Positions 52,669 through 61,138 of a stretch of DNA of 64,000 nt are shown in pieces. The notes under the pieces are model-generated. The model was not told the origin of the DNA. It saw nothing but the letters and a program-made list of their open reading frames with translations, and did no database searches. The translations under genes were made by a program, and so were the position numbers. This DNA comes from Planctomycetaceae bacterium. Its GTDB lineage: Bacteria; Planctomycetota; Planctomycetia; Planctomycetales; Planctomycetaceae. Each line of letters starts with the position of its first letter. Position 1 is the stretch's first letter. The stretch spans positions 1-64,000 of the forward strand of contig JAWKTX010000009.1 in assembly GCA_041398825.1 (NCBI GenBank), written 5' to 3'.

Positions 52669-52697
52669 AAAAAACCTCGACCGGAATGGTCGAGGTT
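52669..52697 (-). terminator. Rho-independent terminator after tRNA-Glu
   Basis: On the minus strand a perfect stem of AACCTCGACC with GGTCGAGGTT and loop ATTCC is followed by TTTT. It lies two bases beyond the tRNA 3' end, so it is the tRNA terminator. Confidence 0.9.
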
Positions 52698-52699
52698 TA

Positions 52700-52774
52700 T
52701 GACCCCAGGGGGATTTGAACCCCCGTTACCGGAATGAAAATCCGATGTCCTAGACCTAACTAGACGATGGGGCC
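52700..52774 (-). tRNA. tRNA-Glu (anticodon TTC)
   Basis: 75 bases. Acceptor arm GGCCCCA pairs with TGGGGTC (one G-T pair), the discriminator is A, and no CCA is encoded. The anticodon arm TCGGA-TTTTCAT-TCCGG puts TTC at positions 34-36, and the T arm has GGGGGTTCAAATCCCCC. TTC reads Glu codons GAA and GAG. It is followed by the terminator at 52669-52697 and preceded on the same strand by csrA, with which it could be cotranscribed. Confidence 0.95.
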
Positions 52775-52808
52775 GGGTAGTGCCTTTCGGCGGGCGTTTT
52801 ATAACAAA

Positions 52809-53015
52809 CTAGCCAGCTTTTTCTTCGGTGGGCGAGGAGGAAATCTTCAGATTTTCTCGCAAAATCGCCTCGAGAACTTCCTGGCGATGAACAGGTATTT
52901 CCTTTGGGGCCTGAATGCCAATTCGAACTCGGTCCCCCTGGATGTCGACGATCAGCACCCGGATGTTATCTCCAATTGTGACAACTTCGTTCTTCTTCCG
53001 TGACAAAACCAGCAT
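52809..53015 (-). CDS. csrA: Carbon storage regulator CsrA
   Basis: 68 residues, the size of CsrA. It is a homodimeric RNA-binding protein that represses or stabilises mRNAs at GGA motifs. The hallmark N-terminus MLVLSRKKNEVVTIGDNIRVLIVDIQGDRVRIGIQAPKEIPVHRQEV is present, with the two RNA-binding faces around Arg6 (LSRK) and Arg near VHRQEV. AGGTG five bases before ATG is its ribosome binding site. It lies directly upstream of tRNA-Glu on the same strand. No flagellar genes or fliW are in the window, which are common CsrA neighbours in other phyla. Confidence 0.96.
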   Translation of the reverse strand: MLVLSRKKNEVVTIGDNIRVLIVDIQGDRVRIGIQAPKEIPVHRQEVLEAILRENLKISSSPTEEKAG

Positions 53016-53220
53016 GGCTACACCTATCGACTTTCCTGAAGTTCATGACTCGATAAAGAAACCCCCTCTTCCGAAACTCATGCCCGGCTTAACCCTGCGG
53101 CTGCAGCCAGGTTGAAATGGGAGGACCATTCGAAAATCCCTTGCATCAGATTACGCAGGGAAGGAAAAAGCGTCAAGAAGTTGATTTTCAGGAAAGTCAA
53201 CGAACATCCGCAATAGTGCT

Positions 53221-53475
53221 CTAATCTTCCGTGGAGGCAGCGGCTAGTTTCTCGGCCTTCCTTTGTGCCGCAGCAGCTTCACGCTCTTCCACTGCTGCAA
53301 CTGCGATCAGTCGACGACGCAACTGGCGGTAATCGGCGTTCAAATGCCGCCACTTTGGGTCTTTCGCCAATTGTTTTCCTTCTACTCCTGCTGCCTTGAG
53401 TCCCTGTTCGCAATCGGCAAGGCTTTTCTTTGCGAGTTCAAGCTGTCGCTCGATTCGGGGCCGGTCCTTCTTCAT
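53221..53475 (-). CDS. Small charged protein, function unknown
   Basis: 84 residues from ATG at 53475 (an earlier ATG at 53490 adds five). The sequence is highly helical and charged (IERQLELAKKSLADCEQGLKAAGVEG; VEEREAAAAQRKAEKLAAASTED), and likely a coiled coil. The core KDPKWRHLNADYRQLRRRLIAVAAV looks conserved-protein-like rather than random. No domain recognised. A short translated region upstream of csrA is likely independent. Confidence 0.5.
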   Translation of the reverse strand: MKKDRPRIERQLELAKKSLADCEQGLKAAGVEGKQLAKDPKWRHLNADYRQLRRRLIAVAAVEEREAAAAQRKAEKLAAASTED

Positions 53476-53785
53476 AACACACCAAACCATCTCTAAAACG
53501 TGTCAAAGTGCTTGTATTTCGATCGGCGGAGAGTGATCCGACCTGAAAAAGTCGGCTGCAGATCAACAGAACCATCAATAAACTCTGGATTTTCCCAGGC
53601 GAGTGAGACTTCTCCGCAGACTCATGAAGCAAACGATTGAACTAAAATCGATATGCCCGAGCCGCGGATTTTTACAAGGTTTGACGGCTTCTTCAACGGG
53701 AAACCACACGTAAATCGCTGGGATTCGTCCAGTTTCGCTGCCCGTAGAAAAAGTTTGCCACCATTCGCCGGAGCTGCGGGATTGG
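53476..53785. other. Intergenic region, no gene recognised
   Basis: About 310 bases between the small protein gene and the DASS transporter, both on the minus strand. No RNA gene, repeat or terminator stands out. Confidence 0.35.
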
Positions 53786-55426
53786 TCAATCCGTCTGAAT
53801 CAGCCGCAGGATTGGCTCAATAAAGGCGAACGTCCCGATTGTCATGACCGCAACACCAATGACATTAAGCAACAGACCGTACATCGCCATTTGACGTATG
53901 GACACGCGCCCACTACCGAAGACAATGGCGTTTGGCGGAGTTGCAATCGGCATCATGAAAGCACAGCTCGCAGACAACGTCACAGGCAAGAACAACAACC
54001 GAACATCGATTCCCAGAGGCTCAGCAAGCGGGATCAGCGTGGGGAGAAGGGTGTTGACGGTTGCCACATTGCTGGTGAATTCTGTCAGGAAAGTGAGCAT
54101 GAAACACAGTGCCGCGATCACAACCCATGCAGGTCTGCCTGCAAGAGGGCCCTGAAGTGAATCACGAAGCCAGGCAGAAAGCTCCGTTGCCGTAAAGCCT
54201 TCTGCGAGGGCAAATCCACCTCCAAACAGCAGAATCATTTCCCATGGCAGGCGATTCGCCGAAGGCCAATCCATCAGGCGTACGACGGCCCCCTCCTTTT
54301 TCGGAACCCCGGCCGGAATAATGAAGAGCACGATAGCAGCGATAATGGCGATTGTGGTATCGGATACCCCGGTCAGCTGGGGCGGTGCATTTCCAACGAG
54401 ATTGGAAGCTCGCTCCACAGCCCAGCTCCAGATGTCAACAATTCCCGGAACGACAGTGACACCATTTACTCGAAGTGGCTTCTGGAAAACCCATGCTGCT
54501 GCCGTCAAAGCGAAAACAGCGAAGACTCGAATTTCAGCACGGGTCGCCGGCCCGAGCGTCCGCAGTCTGGACTCCAGTTCCATTCGGAGCCTGGCATCGG
54601 CATTCGTCTTGATTCCCAGACGCCGGGTGAGTGTCCACCAGGTAATCAGCAACATGACAATGCTGACCGGAGCTGCAGCCAGTATCCATACGGCCACTGT
54701 GATGCGTGGAACCTGCGGCATTTGTTCCTGCAGAATGCCAACTGCGACACTGTTAGTGGGAGTCCCGATGATCGTTGACATCCCGCCCAGGCTGCAGGAG
54801 TAAGCAATTGATAAAAGCAACGGTACAGCAAGAGTTTCGGAGGGTTTCTTGCTGGCGGTTGTACTGCCGATTTGAGTGGATTCGCTTCCTTCGTCCAGCG
54901 TTTTCAGCATCGCCAGTGCAATCGGAACCATCAGCATGGTACAGGCTGTGTTGCTGATCCACATCGATAACACCGCCGACGTTATCATGAATCCCCCGAC
55001 CAACCGGCGCGGGCTGACACCGACAACAGACACAAGGTTGAGGGCAATTCTTCGGTGAAGATTCCAGCGTTCAATTCCCAGAGCGAGAATCATCCCGCCG
55101 AGATACAGAAACAGAGAGTCGTTTGCAAAAGCTTTTGCCACAGCCTTGGCTGGCATAATTCCGAGTAGCGGAAATGCCGCCAATGGAATCAGACTCGTCG
55201 CAGCAAGCGGCAGTGCCTGCGTCATCCAAAGCCCCGCCATGAGCAGGGTCACGGCCAGAAGTCGGTGGGCTTCGGGCGTCATGCCCTCGGGCGTTGGCGA
55301 CAACAGAATCAGGAGGCAAATGACGGACAACGCGATCGGAAACCACCGCAGCCAGGCGGCGGGAGTGCTCTGACTGGATTCCGCAGAATTCTCGGGCGCA
55401 AATTCTTGATGTTCGCTGGTCGTCAC
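53786..55426 (-). CDS. DASS (SLC13) sodium/anion symporter
   Basis: 546 residues with twelve or more membrane segments. Family landmarks are the two SNT-type helix-turn motifs: WISNTACTMLMVPIALAML and LTEFTSNVATVNTLLPTLI, which bind sodium and the anion in SLC13/CitT/INDY proteins. The segments GTPTNSVAVGIL and TPPNAIVFGSG, next to these loops, fit the family. Probable substrates are dicarboxylates, citrate, sulfate or phosphate; the sequence does not decide. Neighbours do not help. It is divergent from ftsW, so the two genes have separate promoters. Confidence 0.92.
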   Translation of the reverse strand: MTTSEHQEFAPENSAESSQSTPAAWLRWFPIALSVICLLILLSPTPEGMTPEAHRLLAVTLLMAGLWMTQALPLAATSLIPLAAFPLLGIMPAKAVAKAFANDSLFLYLGGMILALGIERWNLHRRIALNLVSVVGVSPRRLVGGFMITSAVLSMWISNTACTMLMVPIALAMLKTLDEGSESTQIGSTTASKKPSETLAVPLLLSIAYSCSLGGMSTIIGTPTNSVAVGILQEQMPQVPRITVAVWILAAAPVSIVMLLITWWTLTRRLGIKTNADARLRMELESRLRTLGPATRAEIRVFAVFALTAAAWVFQKPLRVNGVTVVPGIVDIWSWAVERASNLVGNAPPQLTGVSDTTIAIIAAIVLFIIPAGVPKKEGAVVRLMDWPSANRLPWEMILLFGGGFALAEGFTATELSAWLRDSLQGPLAGRPAWVVIAALCFMLTFLTEFTSNVATVNTLLPTLIPLAEPLGIDVRLLFLPVTLSASCAFMMPIATPPNAIVFGSGRVSIRQMAMYGLLLNVIGVAVMTIGTFAFIEPILRLIQTD

Positions 55427-55782
55427 TCTGTCGGAAGCTTGTCAATATGGTACGCGGTCAGTCGGATGCCCAAACGCAGCCGAAGTTGGAACCGCAGAAT
55501 AAGGCATAGAGGCGGCATAATTCGAGTGAGCAGCCCAAAGTGGTGAGTTTACCATCCAAGTGCGCCACGAACATGGCAGCTCTCCGGAACCAGAAGTTGA
55601 CTCCGGAGAACGAAAATCCATCACAACTATCTATTTTGGAACCGGAGCAAAGGTCTCAAGCCGCAATGCCGAAGCGCCATGGGAAGGAACGCCTGTGTTG
55701 ATACTTTCCCGATTACGAACCTTGAACCCGAATCTCCACGTACTTCATGCGTCGCCCCGTCTGCGTTGATGCGTACTGACGG
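55427..55782. other. Divergent intergenic region
   Basis: About 355 bases between the DASS transporter and ftsW; both promoters must lie here. No gene or RNA recognised. Confidence 0.35.
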
Positions 55783-57000
55783 ATGCAGGCTGAGCATGAC
55801 AGGGGATTTCCGAATCGAGACATGAACGAAGCGTGCAAATCGACAGTTCAGAATCGTGACCACGCCGACATGCGCAGCCTGTTCGGGGGGCTGACCTGCA
55901 TACTGGTTGCTGTGGGAATTCAGATGGTCCACAGCGCAAGTTTGTCTTCAGGTTCGAGCCATTCTGATGTCTCGTTCCTGTCGCGGCATTTGTCCTATCT
56001 CGCCCTCGCCGGATGCTGTGCCTGGTTTGCGGCACGCATTCCCTCTGGCCTTCTCGAGCAAAATGCCCGACTTTTATTCTGGGCATTTGTTGCGATTCTC
56101 GTGTGCGTCCTGCTACCGGGAATTGGTACTCGGGTCAATGGTGCGCAGCGCTGGCTGAGATTTGCCGGACTTTCCCTGCAGCCCTCAGAACTCGGGCGGA
56201 TTGTTATGCCCATTGTTGGGGCATCGTTAATTTGTGAGACCAGACGGAGCACAGGATTTCGTTTGGCAGCCCTGCCGGTGCTCTTGTTACCAATGATCAT
56301 TTGTCTTCCGCTGGTCGCTGTTGAACCGGACCTTGGAGCGACGGTGTTTCTTGGAATGGGCTATGTGATTGCCCTTTTCCTGGGAGGATGGCCAGTTCGC
56401 TACTTTGCTGCCGCTGCAGCAATTGTCATCCCGGCGGGAATGTCGCTTCTGATACTGCGGCCGTATCAGATGCAACGAATCACGGGATTTATTGCAGCGT
56501 GGCAGGATCTCAGCCGTGCACCGTGGCAGATCAGGCAATCGTTGCTGTCGCTCGGGAGCGGCGGACTTGATGGAGTCGGTATTGGGAATGGCTGGCAGAA
56601 ACTCAGTTACCTGCCAGAAGCCAACACAGATTTCGTTTTCGCCGTCATCGGCGAAGAACTGGGACTGGTTGGTACCGTGACTATTTGCTGCGTCTGGTGG
56701 ACCCTCTACCTGACGGGGCGCGCTTCCCTGCAGTGCCTCCCTCGGCGATCCTTTCGCTGGATTGTTGGAAACACGCTTCTGCTTCAACTTGTCATTCAGG
56801 CTATGGCAAACGTTGCAGTGGTGACGGCTATGGTCCCCCCGAAGGGCGTGCCCCATCCGTTCATCAGCTACGGTGGCACGAATTTGCTCGTAAGTGTTGT
56901 TTCCGTTGGTTTGATCATTGGACTTTCGCGTTCTGCCTGCGATCTGGACGACACAGCGGTCTCGGAGCAAGCGGGCGAAGTGAGGAGCCTTCCTGTTTGA
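55783..57000 (+). CDS. ftsW: SEDS peptidoglycan polymerase, FtsW-like
   Basis: 405 residues with about ten membrane helices. SEDS landmarks are RVNGAQRWLRFAGLSLQPSELGRI, the stretch KLSYLPEANTDFVFAVIGEELGL with the Asp needed for glycosyltransfer, and the C-terminal PPKGVPHPFISYGGTNLL. The TDF-FAVIGEE stretch and long helix-7 loop are more FtsW-like than RodA-like, so a role with a PBP in septal peptidoglycan is expected. No mur genes, ftsI or ftsZ lie beside it. Planctomycetes lack ftsZ, which makes the presence of this protein interesting. Starts at 55822 or 55870 are also possible. Confidence 0.88.
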   Translation: MQAEHDRGFPNRDMNEACKSTVQNRDHADMRSLFGGLTCILVAVGIQMVHSASLSSGSSHSDVSFLSRHLSYLALAGCCAWFAARIPSGLLEQNARLLFWAFVAILVCVLLPGIGTRVNGAQRWLRFAGLSLQPSELGRIVMPIVGASLICETRRSTGFRLAALPVLLLPMIICLPLVAVEPDLGATVFLGMGYVIALFLGGWPVRYFAAAAAIVIPAGMSLLILRPYQMQRITGFIAAWQDLSRAPWQIRQSLLSLGSGGLDGVGIGNGWQKLSYLPEANTDFVFAVIGEELGLVGTVTICCVWWTLYLTGRASLQCLPRRSFRWIVGNTLLLQLVIQAMANVAVVTAMVPPKGVPHPFISYGGTNLLVSVVSVGLIIGLSRSACDLDDTAVSEQAGEVRSLPV

Positions 57001-57289
57001 CTGGCGGATTAGCCGCGCGGACAGCGGGGCAGTCCACACACAGGTTGGAAACAGCCCTATTTTCGCCTCGAAAGCGGTATCAGTATCTGCCGATACTGTT
57101 CGTTGCAGCTGGATGAAGTTTTCCGGTCGCCGGGTTTGTACGGTTGACATTCGGGCGAGTCGCCATCTAAAAACTATCTCATCGAAGAACCAACAATTAT
57201 CGGTTGATTCTTCGACCATTCAGCCGAAGAATGCAGACGTCTCCGCTCCGTGGTGGCAGGCGTTGGAAAAGTAACTCTGGAGGTTTTAA

Positions 57290-57679
57290 ATGCTGACAAT
57301 TAAGAATGTTGTTCGATTCGCAGTCGCTGGGGCTTTTGTGGCTGTGTGGTCACTATCTTCAGCTGAACAGGTCTCAGCTCGACCAAAGTTCCCAACGATG
57401 ATGCAGGGAGTTTACCCAAAGCTTGAAGAAGCTCACGGTAAGGACGGCAAGGTTACCTGCACAACTTGCCACCCAACAACTGAAAAGAAGAAGAGTGCTC
57501 GCAACAATTTCGGCGTTGCTGTCGGCAAATTCCTCGAAAAGAAGAACGAAACCGACGCTGATAAGCTGAAAGAAGCTTTGAAGAAGGCTGAGAAAGAAGC
57601 GAGCGCAACGGAAGGCAAGACTTTCGGCGATCTGCTGAGCGCCGGCGAAATGCCTGGAACTGACAAGAAAGCCAACTGA
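57290..57679 (+). CDS. Small exported CxxCH protein
   Basis: 129 residues with an excellent ribosome binding site (GGAGG seven bases before ATG). Signal peptide (VVRFAVAGAFVAVWSLSSAEQVSA), then a single CTTCH haem-c-binding motif in HGKDGKVTCTTCHPTTEKKKS, followed by a Lys/Glu/Ala-rich helical C-terminus. No Met ligand for haem is obvious. It is small and followed by a strong terminator, which suggests abundant expression of a periplasmic electron carrier or a small redox protein. No cytochrome biogenesis gene is nearby. Confidence 0.82.
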   Translation: MLTIKNVVRFAVAGAFVAVWSLSSAEQVSARPKFPTMMQGVYPKLEEAHGKDGKVTCTTCHPTTEKKKSARNNFGVAVGKFLEKKNETDADKLKEALKKAEKEASATEGKTFGDLLSAGEMPGTDKKAN

Positions 57680-57716
57680 TTTGGCTGCCTGATACAAAGC
57701 TGAGAATCTTCATGAG

Positions 57717-57750
57717 AGCTGGATGGGGTAATCCTCATCCAGCTTTTCTG
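57717..57750 (+). terminator. Rho-independent terminator of the CxxCH gene
   Basis: AGCTGGATG and CATCCAGCT form a perfect 9-bp stem with a 10-base loop, then TTTTCTGTTG. It lies 38 bases after the stop codon. Confidence 0.88.
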
Positions 57751-57974
57751 TTGAATTCTGAATCGAACGCCGTTTCTGATTCCAGTTCCTGCAAAATTGG
57801 TGAATTGCTTCAGTAAACAGCCCTCGTAAATCGAAAACTCAATTGAACTTCCGGCGTCGACTCATTACCTTCCCACGCTTCCGCCGGTCCTGACAACCTG
57901 AAACCGGACGTCTGAGCAGCATGGTGACAATGGACCAGTCGCCTTAACGTCTTGACGAGAAATCACTTAACGCT

Positions 57975-58274
57975 ATGAGTACTCTGAAGAAAAACAAACG
58001 AATTAAGCGAGCCGCACAGCTCGAACTCTACGGCGACCTGAAGCCTGCCCACGGCGTGAAGAAGTGTGAGCGAGGTAAGGCGAAGTATCTGGGCGGGAAC
58101 GGCCGAAAGACAACTGGTATCACCAAACGCAAGTTCAGAAAGAACTTGAAGAAGATACGAGTTGTCGAAAACGGCGCTGTGGTTCGCCGAACTGTGCCCG
58201 TCAGTCTGATTCGATCTGGCGCAATCACTAAGCCACAGGCACAAGATCCGTTTGCACTACCCGGATCAAATTAG
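57975..58274 (+). CDS. rpmB: Probable 50S ribosomal protein bL28
   Basis: 99 residues. The C-terminal two thirds resembles bL28: CERGKAKYLGGNGRKTTGITKRKFRKNLKKIRVVENGAVVRRTVPVSLIRSGAITKP follows the family order of G-rich loop, basic KRxFxxNLxxVR segment and closing LRSGxV strand. The zinc Cys pairs of many bL28 proteins are missing: only the first Cys of the N-terminal site remains. Very basic composition and the strong terminator behind it fit a ribosomal protein. If not bL28, it is a small basic RNA-binding protein. Confidence 0.68.
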   Translation: MSTLKKNKRIKRAAQLELYGDLKPAHGVKKCERGKAKYLGGNGRKTTGITKRKFRKNLKKIRVVENGAVVRRTVPVSLIRSGAITKPQAQDPFALPGSN

Positions 58275-58306
58275 CACCATCGGCCAGCCAAAGAATGATC
58301 GCTTGA

Positions 58307-58340
58307 GACGACCCGGGATTTTCGGGTCGTCTTTTTCTTT
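58307..58340 (+). terminator. Rho-independent terminator of the bL28 gene
   Basis: GACGACCCG and CGGGTCGTC form a 9-bp perfect stem with a 7-base loop, followed by TTTTTCTTT. A strong intrinsic terminator 33 bases after the stop. Confidence 0.93.
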
Positions 58341-58563
58341 TGACTGGCTAACCTCATCCGCCATAAGCAGGCCTGTTCGGTACTCTCACCGGTCTGAATT
58401 GACGAGTTACAAGCACAATGATACCCGTAGAGTCACGTGTTCTCTGACTCGATTGCTGCCCAGGTCTCGTCGCAATCTTCGGTTTCGTGTTACACGGAAT
58501 CCGGTGTTGCGACAAATCTCTGGTGTTGCGTAAGGAACGTGTCAGTCACCGGGGGTAATTGCA

Positions 58564-60054
58564 TTACTCTTTTGTCGAGGGCTCATGCGTTGGTTTCGTC
58601 CTGGTGTCTGTTTCGTTCAGCGAGCGTACCTGTCGTCTCAATTGCTCGGCCAGTATTTCCAGGACTGCCGCTTCTTTGCTGGCGAGGTTGTGCATTTCGC
58701 CTGGATCATTTTGCAGATCATAAAGCTCAACAAATCTGTCTCTTGTTCCATTCTGGTCGAGTGAGTCTTTCATGACCGTTTCGATGTACTTCCAGCGGTG
58801 ATCACGAAGAGTCCAAACTGGCCCGTCCGCCGCTTCAGGTGCCGGAACCTCAATCAGAACGCGGTCTCTCCATTTTGAGTTGGTGATTCCCCCAACCAGT
58901 GGAACCAGACTTTTTCCGTGAACGGCGGATGGGGGCTCCAGCCCGGCGAGTTCGTAGATTGTGGCAGCGATGTCGATGTTCAGCACCAACTCGTCGCACA
59001 CGCGTGGAGCGATCGATGGAGCAGAGATTGCCATGGGGATACGGATCGATTCTTCATACGGAAGTCCGTTGCCGGCCATTCCGTGTTCACCAAGCAACCA
59101 GCCATTGTCTCCCATCAGAATAAACCAGGTGTTGTTCTGAAGCTGAAGGCTTTCCAGTTCATCCAGAAAGCGTCCAATTGCGATGTCCATTTGCTCAACC
59201 GCTGCATAGTAATCCCGTAAGTGCCGAGCAATCGCGTCCGTTTTTTCGTAGCCAAACTCGGATGCAAGGATTCGGTTTCGCGACGTTTTCAGTATGTCCG
59301 GTTTGCCATTCAGCTCATCATTCCAGTTTGCAGGTACGGGCATTTGCGCCAGGTCGAACACGTTTTTGTGTTCGTCATCCGCGGGCCAGATACCGTTTTG
59401 GTCACAATGCGGTACCTGCGTGCACAGCCACAAGACAAATGGCTTCTTCTGACTCAACGCTGAATGAACGAATCGTGCAGACTCCTCTGCGACTACATCG
59501 TCCACGAAACCGCGTGTTTTCTGCTGGCGTCCATCTATCCTGAAGTCTCGATCGTACCACGCTCCATCCGACCAGAATGTGGAAGCAAATTCAAATCCGC
59601 AGTCTTCGGGTGAATTATTCAGGTGCCACTTGCCTGCGACGCCAGTCAGATATCCAGCTGCTCTCAGAGCATGCGCGAAAGAACGACCTGGATTCCGCAA
59701 CGAGACGGCGTGGTCGGTGGCAATGCTGCGGGCGTTCCCGTATCGCCCGGTAAGACACGCCGCTCGAGTTGACGAATGTTTCGCCTGCGTCACGAATGCG
59801 TTCCTGAATCGTGTTCCCCGCCCGGCTATCCGATCGAGATTCGGCGTCTGGAGAAATTCATTCCCGGCGCAGGAGAGTCCATCCCAACGGTGGGCGTCTG
59901 TCAGTATGAAGACGATGTTGGGTCGCGGAACCGCTTTGACAACGACGGCGTCAATATCGTCCGCGCTTACGTCCTGAACCAACCAGATGTTGCAGGCCAT
60001 CAGTGTCAGCGTTCCCAGCAACAGCCCACGAACGCCCCGGTGTGCAGACCTCAT
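58564..60054 (-). CDS. Sulfatase-fold protein lacking the formylglycine cysteine
   Basis: 496 residues. Signal peptide after MRSAHRGVRGLLLGTLTLMACNIW. The sulfatase fold is otherwise complete: VFILTDAHRWDG (metal Asp), AGKWHL, PHCDQNGIW and MGDNGWLLGEHGMAGN (metal Asp-Asn). But the active-site CxPxR reads H93-S-S-T-R97 in AKHSSTRAACLTGR, with His instead of the Cys/Ser that becomes formylglycine. Such an enzyme should not be activated as a sulfatase. The ATG at 60054 is fixed by AAGGAG six bases upstream; a longer frame to 60120 is open. Its neighbours are the bL28 and hemD genes, which do not suggest a substrate. Confidence 0.9.
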   Translation of the reverse strand: MRSAHRGVRGLLLGTLTLMACNIWLVQDVSADDIDAVVVKAVPRPNIVFILTDAHRWDGLSCAGNEFLQTPNLDRIAGRGTRFRNAFVTQAKHSSTRAACLTGRYGNARSIATDHAVSLRNPGRSFAHALRAAGYLTGVAGKWHLNNSPEDCGFEFASTFWSDGAWYDRDFRIDGRQQKTRGFVDDVVAEESARFVHSALSQKKPFVLWLCTQVPHCDQNGIWPADDEHKNVFDLAQMPVPANWNDELNGKPDILKTSRNRILASEFGYEKTDAIARHLRDYYAAVEQMDIAIGRFLDELESLQLQNNTWFILMGDNGWLLGEHGMAGNGLPYEESIRIPMAISAPSIAPRVCDELVLNIDIAATIYELAGLEPPSAVHGKSLVPLVGGITNSKWRDRVLIEVPAPEAADGPVWTLRDHRWKYIETVMKDSLDQNGTRDRFVELYDLQNDPGEMHNLASKEAAVLEILAEQLRRQVRSLNETDTRTKPTHEPSTKE

Positions 60055-60060
60055 TTTCAA

Positions 60061-60066
60061 CTCCTT
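60061..60066 (-). promoter_or_regulatory. Shine-Dalgarno AAGGAG fixing the sulfatase-like start
   Basis: AAGGAG on the minus strand, six bases before ATG at 60054; selects the start that gives a signal peptide. Confidence 0.85.
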
Positions 60067-60292
60067 ATGGTTTGTCGGCATAATGAATCCGGGGAAGTGG
60101 AAGGCCGGTCCGGGCAGCAATGTCGAGAGTCAGGAGTCGGGCCTTTCAGGCCAGAAAACAAGACCAGCTAAAACCAGAGACGATGCCCCCAATGCGATTG
60201 GAACATGGCGGACGCATCCCGGAAAATTAACTGACTGCGGTTCATATGTCCGCCCTGAATCAGGAATTCCCCGGAGCATGGGGCATGAGGTG

Positions 60293-61138
60293 TTAGCGCG
60301 GGGCCTCGCAATTTTCCCGCCAGTGCATGATTGATCCACGGACCATTTGTCCCATCTTGGGCGGGCTCGCTTCGAACTCTACCCGAAATCCCTGATCGGT
60401 TAGTGCCTCCGAACATGTGGGACCTATCGATGCCACCATTGTTCGGCCGCAAGCAGTCCGGAACGCGGAATCCAGGCTTAGTGATTCTGCGACCGACAAG
60501 ACGTTGCTAACCTGGTTGGCACTTGTAAACATCAGGATATCGACATTGTTATCAACGATTTTCCTGATCGCAGATTCGAGCGGAGTGGTGTCATCCGGAA
60601 GAGCCCAGCGATATACAGGCACTCGAGTGACCAACGCACCACGCGACCGCAATTCTTCATACAACCGATTGTTCGGCAATCCATACTCCTGTATCGCAAT
60701 CCGTCTTCCCGAGAGTCGAAACCTTTCCGGCTCAGACTCGGCGGCTTCATCCATTGACTGCAGTAGTTCACGCCAGGTATTCGGTTCAGGCGCTTTGATG
60801 GCAAACTTCAAGCCCGCGTTCGACAGGACGGGAACCGGTTTTGGGCCTCGAACGATGATGTCCATCGACTGCATTGCGGCAATCAGTGGATCGAACAATT
60901 GATGGACCTTTGCGACATCGAACAAGGCGGCGGTACCCACACCAGTCATCAGAATCAACAGGGGAAATTGCCCTTCGATCGCCTGAGTGATGAATGACAA
61001 CGCCTCCGGGTTGTCTTCAATCGGGATTTCCTGCATCGAAGGGGCGGTTAAAGGGCTGCCTCCGTTCCGTTCAATCAGCGTCGCCATCTCTTCTGCTCGA
61101 CGACTTTCAAAACAACAAACCACAGGCTGATGTTTCAT
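60293..61138 (-). CDS. hemD: Uroporphyrinogen-III synthase
   Basis: 281 residues. HemD closes and flips the D ring of hydroxymethylbilane to uroporphyrinogen III in haem and corrinoid synthesis. The two-domain pattern is seen: VVCCFESRRAEEMATLIERNGGSPLTAPSMQEI at the start, LILMTGVGTAALFDV, then GRRIAIQEYGLPNNRLYEELRSRGALVTRVPVYRW, DILMFTSANQVSNVL and MVASIGPTCSEALTDQGF in the second half. Its ATG overlaps the stop of the nucleoside-hydrolase-like gene upstream (TAATG), so translation is coupled. Other hem genes are not in the window. Sequence conservation of HemD is always low, so the call rests on motif order. Confidence 0.9.
   Translation of the reverse strand: MKHQPVVCCFESRRAEEMATLIERNGGSPLTAPSMQEIPIEDNPEALSFITQAIEGQFPLLILMTGVGTAALFDVAKVHQLFDPLIAAMQSMDIIVRGPKPVPVLSNAGLKFAIKAPEPNTWRELLQSMDEAAESEPERFRLSGRRIAIQEYGLPNNRLYEELRSRGALVTRVPVYRWALPDDTTPLESAIRKIVDNNVDILMFTSANQVSNVLSVAESLSLDSAFRTACGRTMVASIGPTCSEALTDQGFRVEFEASPPKMGQMVRGSIMHWRENCEAPR

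Noticed and set aside
53016..53220. Stretch between csrA and the small protein searched for an RNA gene
   Set aside because: No tRNA or other RNA motif; nothing to support.
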